A model generated the notes under the pieces. It made no database searches. It was not told the DNA's origin and saw nothing but the letters and a program-made list of their open reading frames with translations. Made by a program: the position numbers and the translations under genes. Of a DNA stretch of 64,000 nucleotides, positions 61,152 to 64,000 are shown piece after piece. Every line of letters starts with the position of its first letter. The first letter of the stretch is position 1. Origin of the DNA: Arthrobacter_H sp030452125 (lineage in GTDB: Bacteria > Actinomycetota > Actinomycetes > Actinomycetales > Micrococcaceae); NCBI GenBank assembly GCA_052379645.1, contig JBQSYU010000019.1, one strand, 5' to 3'.

Positions 61152-62390
61152 ATGGCTCGCAAAGTAGTAATCACCGGCCTCGGCGCGACAACGCCGATCG
61201 GTGGGGACGTCCCCACCCTCTGGGCCAACGCCCTCAAGGGTGTTTCCGGCGCCCACACTTTGACCGCCGATTGGGTCGAGAAGTATTCCCTGCCGGTCCA
61301 CTTCGCCGCGAAGGCCTCTACTCCGGCTGCGGAAGTCCTTTCGCGGGTCGAGCTCAAACGCATGGACCCCTCCACCCAGTTCGGCGTCGTGGCCGCACGG
61401 GAAGCCTGGAAGGACTCAGGGATCGAGGATGTCGACCACGACCGCTTCGCTGTCACCTTCGCCACCGGCATTGGCGGCGTATGGACGCTGCTTGATGCAT
61501 GGGACACGCTGAAGGAGAAGGGTCCTCGCCGTGTGCTGCCGATGACCGTTCCCATGCTGATGCCCAATGGACCGGCAGCTGCCGTGAGTCTGGATCTCGG
61601 GGCGCGGGCCGGCGCCCACACCCCCGTGTCCGCGTGCGCCTCGGGAACCGAGGCCATGCATATGGGGCTCGAGCTGATCCGTTCCGGCAAGGCGGATGTC
61701 GTGATGTGTGGTGGTGCCGAAGCGGCTATCCACCCCATGCCGATGGCCTCCTTCTCAGCCATGCAGGCGCTGTCCAAGCGCAATGACGATCCCGAACATG
61801 CCTCACGCCCCTATGACATTGACCGCGACGGCTTTGTGATGGGCGAGGGCGCTGGCGCCCTGGTCCTCGAGGCCGAAGAGCATGCCCTGGCCCGTGGCGC
61901 TCATATTTATGCTGAGTTGGCTGGTACCTCGGTTACCGCAGATGCCTACCACATCACCGCCCCAGACCCCGAGGGTCTGGGTGCCACCCGGGCGTTGAAG
62001 GCAGCCATGTTTGACGGTCTCATTCAGCCCGAGGACGTCGTGCACGTCAACGCGCATGCGACCTCCACGCCGGTGGGCGATAAGCCCGAATACACGGCGT
62101 TGCGCGCCGCGTTGGGCAACCGGCTCGATGAGGTCTGCGTTTCGGCCACGAAGTCGCAGATGGGTCACCTCCTAGGTGCCTCGGGTGCCGTTGAATCCGT
62201 ACTAACCGTCCTGGCCGTGCAGGAACGCAAGGCCCCGGTGACCATTAACTTGGAGAACCAGGATCCGGAGATCCCGCTGGATGTCGTCACCGGAAGCCCG
62301 CGCGAACTGCCTTCAGGGCAGATCGTGGCACTGAATAACTCCTTCGGCTTCGGCGGTCACAACGCCGTGGTGGCGATCCGCAGCGTCTAG
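61152..62390 (+). CDS. fabF: 3-oxoacyl-ACP synthase II
   Basis: The 412-residue KAS II has Cys 162 in PVSACASGTEAM, His in HVNAHATSTPVGD, and KSQMGHLLGASGAVES with the second His. It elongates acyl-ACP. The ATG at 61152 (MARKVVITGLG) has AGAGAG eight bases upstream; an ATG two codons earlier is less well spaced. Last gene of the operon; a strong hairpin follows. Confidence 0.96.
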   Translation: MARKVVITGLGATTPIGGDVPTLWANALKGVSGAHTLTADWVEKYSLPVHFAAKASTPAAEVLSRVELKRMDPSTQFGVVAAREAWKDSGIEDVDHDRFAVTFATGIGGVWTLLDAWDTLKEKGPRRVLPMTVPMLMPNGPAAAVSLDLGARAGAHTPVSACASGTEAMHMGLELIRSGKADVVMCGGAEAAIHPMPMASFSAMQALSKRNDDPEHASRPYDIDRDGFVMGEGAGALVLEAEEHALARGAHIYAELAGTSVTADAYHITAPDPEGLGATRALKAAMFDGLIQPEDVVHVNAHATSTPVGDKPEYTALRAALGNRLDEVCVSATKSQMGHLLGASGAVESVLTVLAVQERKAPVTINLENQDPEIPLDVVTGSPRELPSGQIVALNNSFGFGGHNAVVAIRSV

Positions 62391-62406
62391 TCACGCCCCG
62401 CTCACA

Positions 62407-62443
62407 GACAAGGCCCGCACCCAACGGTGCGGGCCTTGTCGTT
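62407..62443 (+). terminator. Terminator of the fab operon
   Basis: GACAAGGCCCGCACC pairs with GGTGCGGGCCTTGTC (15 bp, CAAC loop), followed by GTTT. Confidence 0.88.
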
Positions 62444-62581
62444 TAATCTCAAGACTTTCGGAGACGAAGAGTCATCTGTAGGAGAACACGACTATTCGAC
62501 TGCTCTCCTGATCGTTGCGTGCCGGGAACTGGTCGGCAGGACGATCTGGAGAGCGATGGCATCCAGAGAGGGTGTGTGGAG

Positions 62582-63085
62582 TTAGCCGACCTGGTGGAGC
62601 CAGCGGACCGGCGCGCCTTCGGCGGCATGGCGGAAGGGATCGAGTTCTTCGTCCCACGCTTCACCGAGGGCAAGGGAGAGTTCTTGGTAGACGGCCGCGG
62701 GATCGCCGGCGCCTTGTTCATAGGCGAAGCGGATCCGGTCTTCGCCGACCATGATGTTGCCTGCGGAGTCGGTGGCGGCATGGAAGATGCCGAGTTCGGG
62801 AGTGTGTGACCAGCGGCTTCCGTCAACGCCACGACTGGGTTCCTCGGTGACCTCATAGCGCAGGTGGGCCCAGCCGCGGAGGGCGGAGGCCAGTTGCGCA
62901 CCGGTACCTTGGGGGCCCGCCCAGTGGATTTCCGTGCGGTACATTCCGGGCGCGGCGGATTGCGGCGTCCAGTTCAGGTCCGTGCGTTCATCGACGACGG
63001 ACCCGATGGCCCACTCGATATGTGGGCACAACGCTGTCGGGGCTGAGTGTACAAAAAGTACGCCCCGGGTCATGGGTACAGACAT
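62582..63085 (-). CDS. DUF3145 family protein
   Basis: The 167-residue protein has TRGVLFVHSAPTALCPHIEWAIGSV, HWAGPQGTGAQLASALRGWAHLRYEVTEEPS and a C-terminal LALGEAWDEELDPFRHAAEG, the DUF3145 pattern. The family is confined to Actinobacteria and usually lies next to fabF, as here, suggesting a link with fatty-acid metabolism; biochemical function unknown. GGAGGATG precedes the ATG at 63085. Confidence 0.92.
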   Translation of the reverse strand: MSVPMTRGVLFVHSAPTALCPHIEWAIGSVVDERTDLNWTPQSAAPGMYRTEIHWAGPQGTGAQLASALRGWAHLRYEVTEEPSRGVDGSRWSHTPELGIFHAATDSAGNIMVGEDRIRFAYEQGAGDPAAVYQELSLALGEAWDEELDPFRHAAEGAPVRWLHQVG

Positions 63086-63236
63086 GCCATCCTCCAGTTC
63101 CTGTTGGTACGTCTTCCCCAACGACCACAGTCACTTTTGGAGGCCAGCACATGCTGCCTGATTTCATTGTGCCCGATTCCGGGGCGAATCTCCACCGTGA
63201 CGGGCCATCTAGTGTTTTTTATCGCGGCACGAGGCG

Positions 63237-64000
63237 TCAGGCGCGTGGATGGGCCTGCTGATAACTATTGCGTAGACGGTCCACAGATACGTGGGTGTAG
63301 AGCTGGGTGGTGGCCAGTGAGCTATGTCCAAGCAATTCCTGGACGGTCCGAAGATCGGCTCCACCATCAAGCAGATGGGTGGCCGCGGTGTGGCGTAGGG
63401 CGTGTGGTCCCCGGGCTGCGGTATCGCCCAGCCCCTCCAAGGCCCGTTGGACCATGGAACGCACCTGTCGTGCGCCCATGCGCGCACCTCGCTCCCCTAG
63501 GAACAAAGCTGGACCCGAACCGTTGATGGCCAGCTGCGTCCGGCCGCGACTGATCCAATCGCTCAGTGCTTGGTGCGCGGGCTGCCCGAACGGGACGGTA
63601 CGCTCTTTATCTCCTTTGCCCAGGACGCGCAGGGTTCGCCGATCATGATCGATGTCGTCGACATCCAGACCGGTGAGTTCTCCCACCCGGATTCCTGTGG
63701 CGTAGAGCAGCTCGAGGATGGCCCGGTCACGGTCGGCCACCGCCCGTTGCCGTGGCGTTGGCGCGGGAAGCTGCGCCGCCCCGGGCTCAGCCTGCGGTTC
63801 GTCGTCGAGTAGCCGGTGCATCTGGGAATCCTGCAGGACATGGGGGAGCCGTTTGGCGTTCTTGGGTGCTCTCAGCCGGAGCGAGGGATCAGCCGGAATG
63901 ATTTCCTCACGCAGGGCCCAGGCCATGAATGTGCGCACCGATGCCGCATGTCTTGCCAGAGTTGCCGGGGCCTTGCCGCGGGCCTGTTGCTTGCCCAGCC
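63237..64000 (-). CDS. xerC: Tyrosine recombinase XerC (5' end outside window)
   Basis: The frame is open to the window edge, so only the C-terminal 254 residues are seen. The catalytic residues are Arg in YATGIRVGELTGL, Lys in RVLGKGDKERTVPF, His-x-x-Arg in HALRHTAATHLL, His in LGHSSLATTQ and the Tyr nucleophile in LYTHVSVDRL. These match XerC/XerD, which resolve chromosome dimers at dif. XerC is preferred over XerD on general similarity only. An internal GTG at 63938 is unlikely to be the real start because the upstream frame reads like the core-binding domain. Confidence 0.9.
   Translation of the reverse strand, partial: LGKQQARGKAPATLARHAASVRTFMAWALREEIIPADPSLRLRAPKNAKRLPHVLQDSQMHRLLDDEPQAEPGAAQLPAPTPRQRAVADRDRAILELLYATGIRVGELTGLDVDDIDHDRRTLRVLGKGDKERTVPFGQPAHQALSDWISRGRTQLAINGSGPALFLGERGARMGARQVRSMVQRALEGLGDTAARGPHALRHTAATHLLDGGADLRTVQELLGHSSLATTQLYTHVSVDRLRNSYQQAHPRA

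Overview
The window is chromosomal DNA from a high-GC actinobacterium, most likely a Micrococcales member of the Micrococcaceae (Arthrobacter-like). The reasons are the gene order DUF3052-aceE-PucR regulator-fabD-fabH-acpP-fabF-DUF3145, a single-Cys AhpE peroxiredoxin, MptB-type polyprenol-phosphomannose mannosyltransferases, an unusually long glyceraldehyde-3-phosphate dehydrogenase and a CT398-like coiled-coil protein that has lost most zinc-ribbon cysteines. Genus-level placement is an inference. About a dozen genes have a -10 hexamer ending 6-7 bases before the start codon, so leaderless transcription appears common here, as is known for Actinobacteria.

Layout. 1-9.5 kb: an AlkD-like DNA repair protein, a truncated haemoglobin, an MFS exporter, a NarL-type two-component pair, a CPBP membrane protease and a MacB-type ABC exporter (ATPase plus FtsX-like permease). 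9.5-17.9 kb: acyl-CoA thioesterase II, EttA, a second SSB, tRNA-Arg(TCT), an MFS protein and a group of redox and HAD enzymes. 17.9-28 kb: a stand-alone (p)ppGpp synthetase-like protein, a uracil-DNA-glycosylase-like protein, a DUF2079 membrane protein, soxR with a textbook SoxR promoter in front of a flavin reductase, and a three-gene GT-C operon (two MptB paralogues plus GT87). 28-32.2 kb: oligoribonuclease, tRNA-His, peptide deformylase, a lipoprotein and GAPDH.

32.3-41.2 kb is the accessory region. A DrrAB-like ABC exporter faces a 1086-residue SARP-family regulator, and three heptamers with an 11-bp period lie upstream of drrA, the geometry known for SARP operators. A candidate C-rich-loop small RNA follows. 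Then comes an IS481-family element with 27-bp inverted repeats and a 6-bp target duplication, whose transposase takes its stop codon from the target. Two doubtful small ORFs precede the RNase P RNA gene (rnpB, minus strand). A diverged copy of the rnpB 5' end lies 1.27 kb upstream, beyond an acyltransferase-3 gene, so the acyltransferase is bracketed by direct repeats of the rnpB head.

41.2-64 kb is core genome: yaaA, a VOC protein, the CT398-like protein, Nif3, msrA, cysK-cysE, an aldo/keto reductase, gnd, an EEP-membrane-GT2-arfB cluster, mug, tRNA-Val(TAC), ahpE-DUF3052, aceE, the FasR-type regulator with the type II fatty-acid synthase operon, DUF3145, and the 3' part of xerC running off the window.
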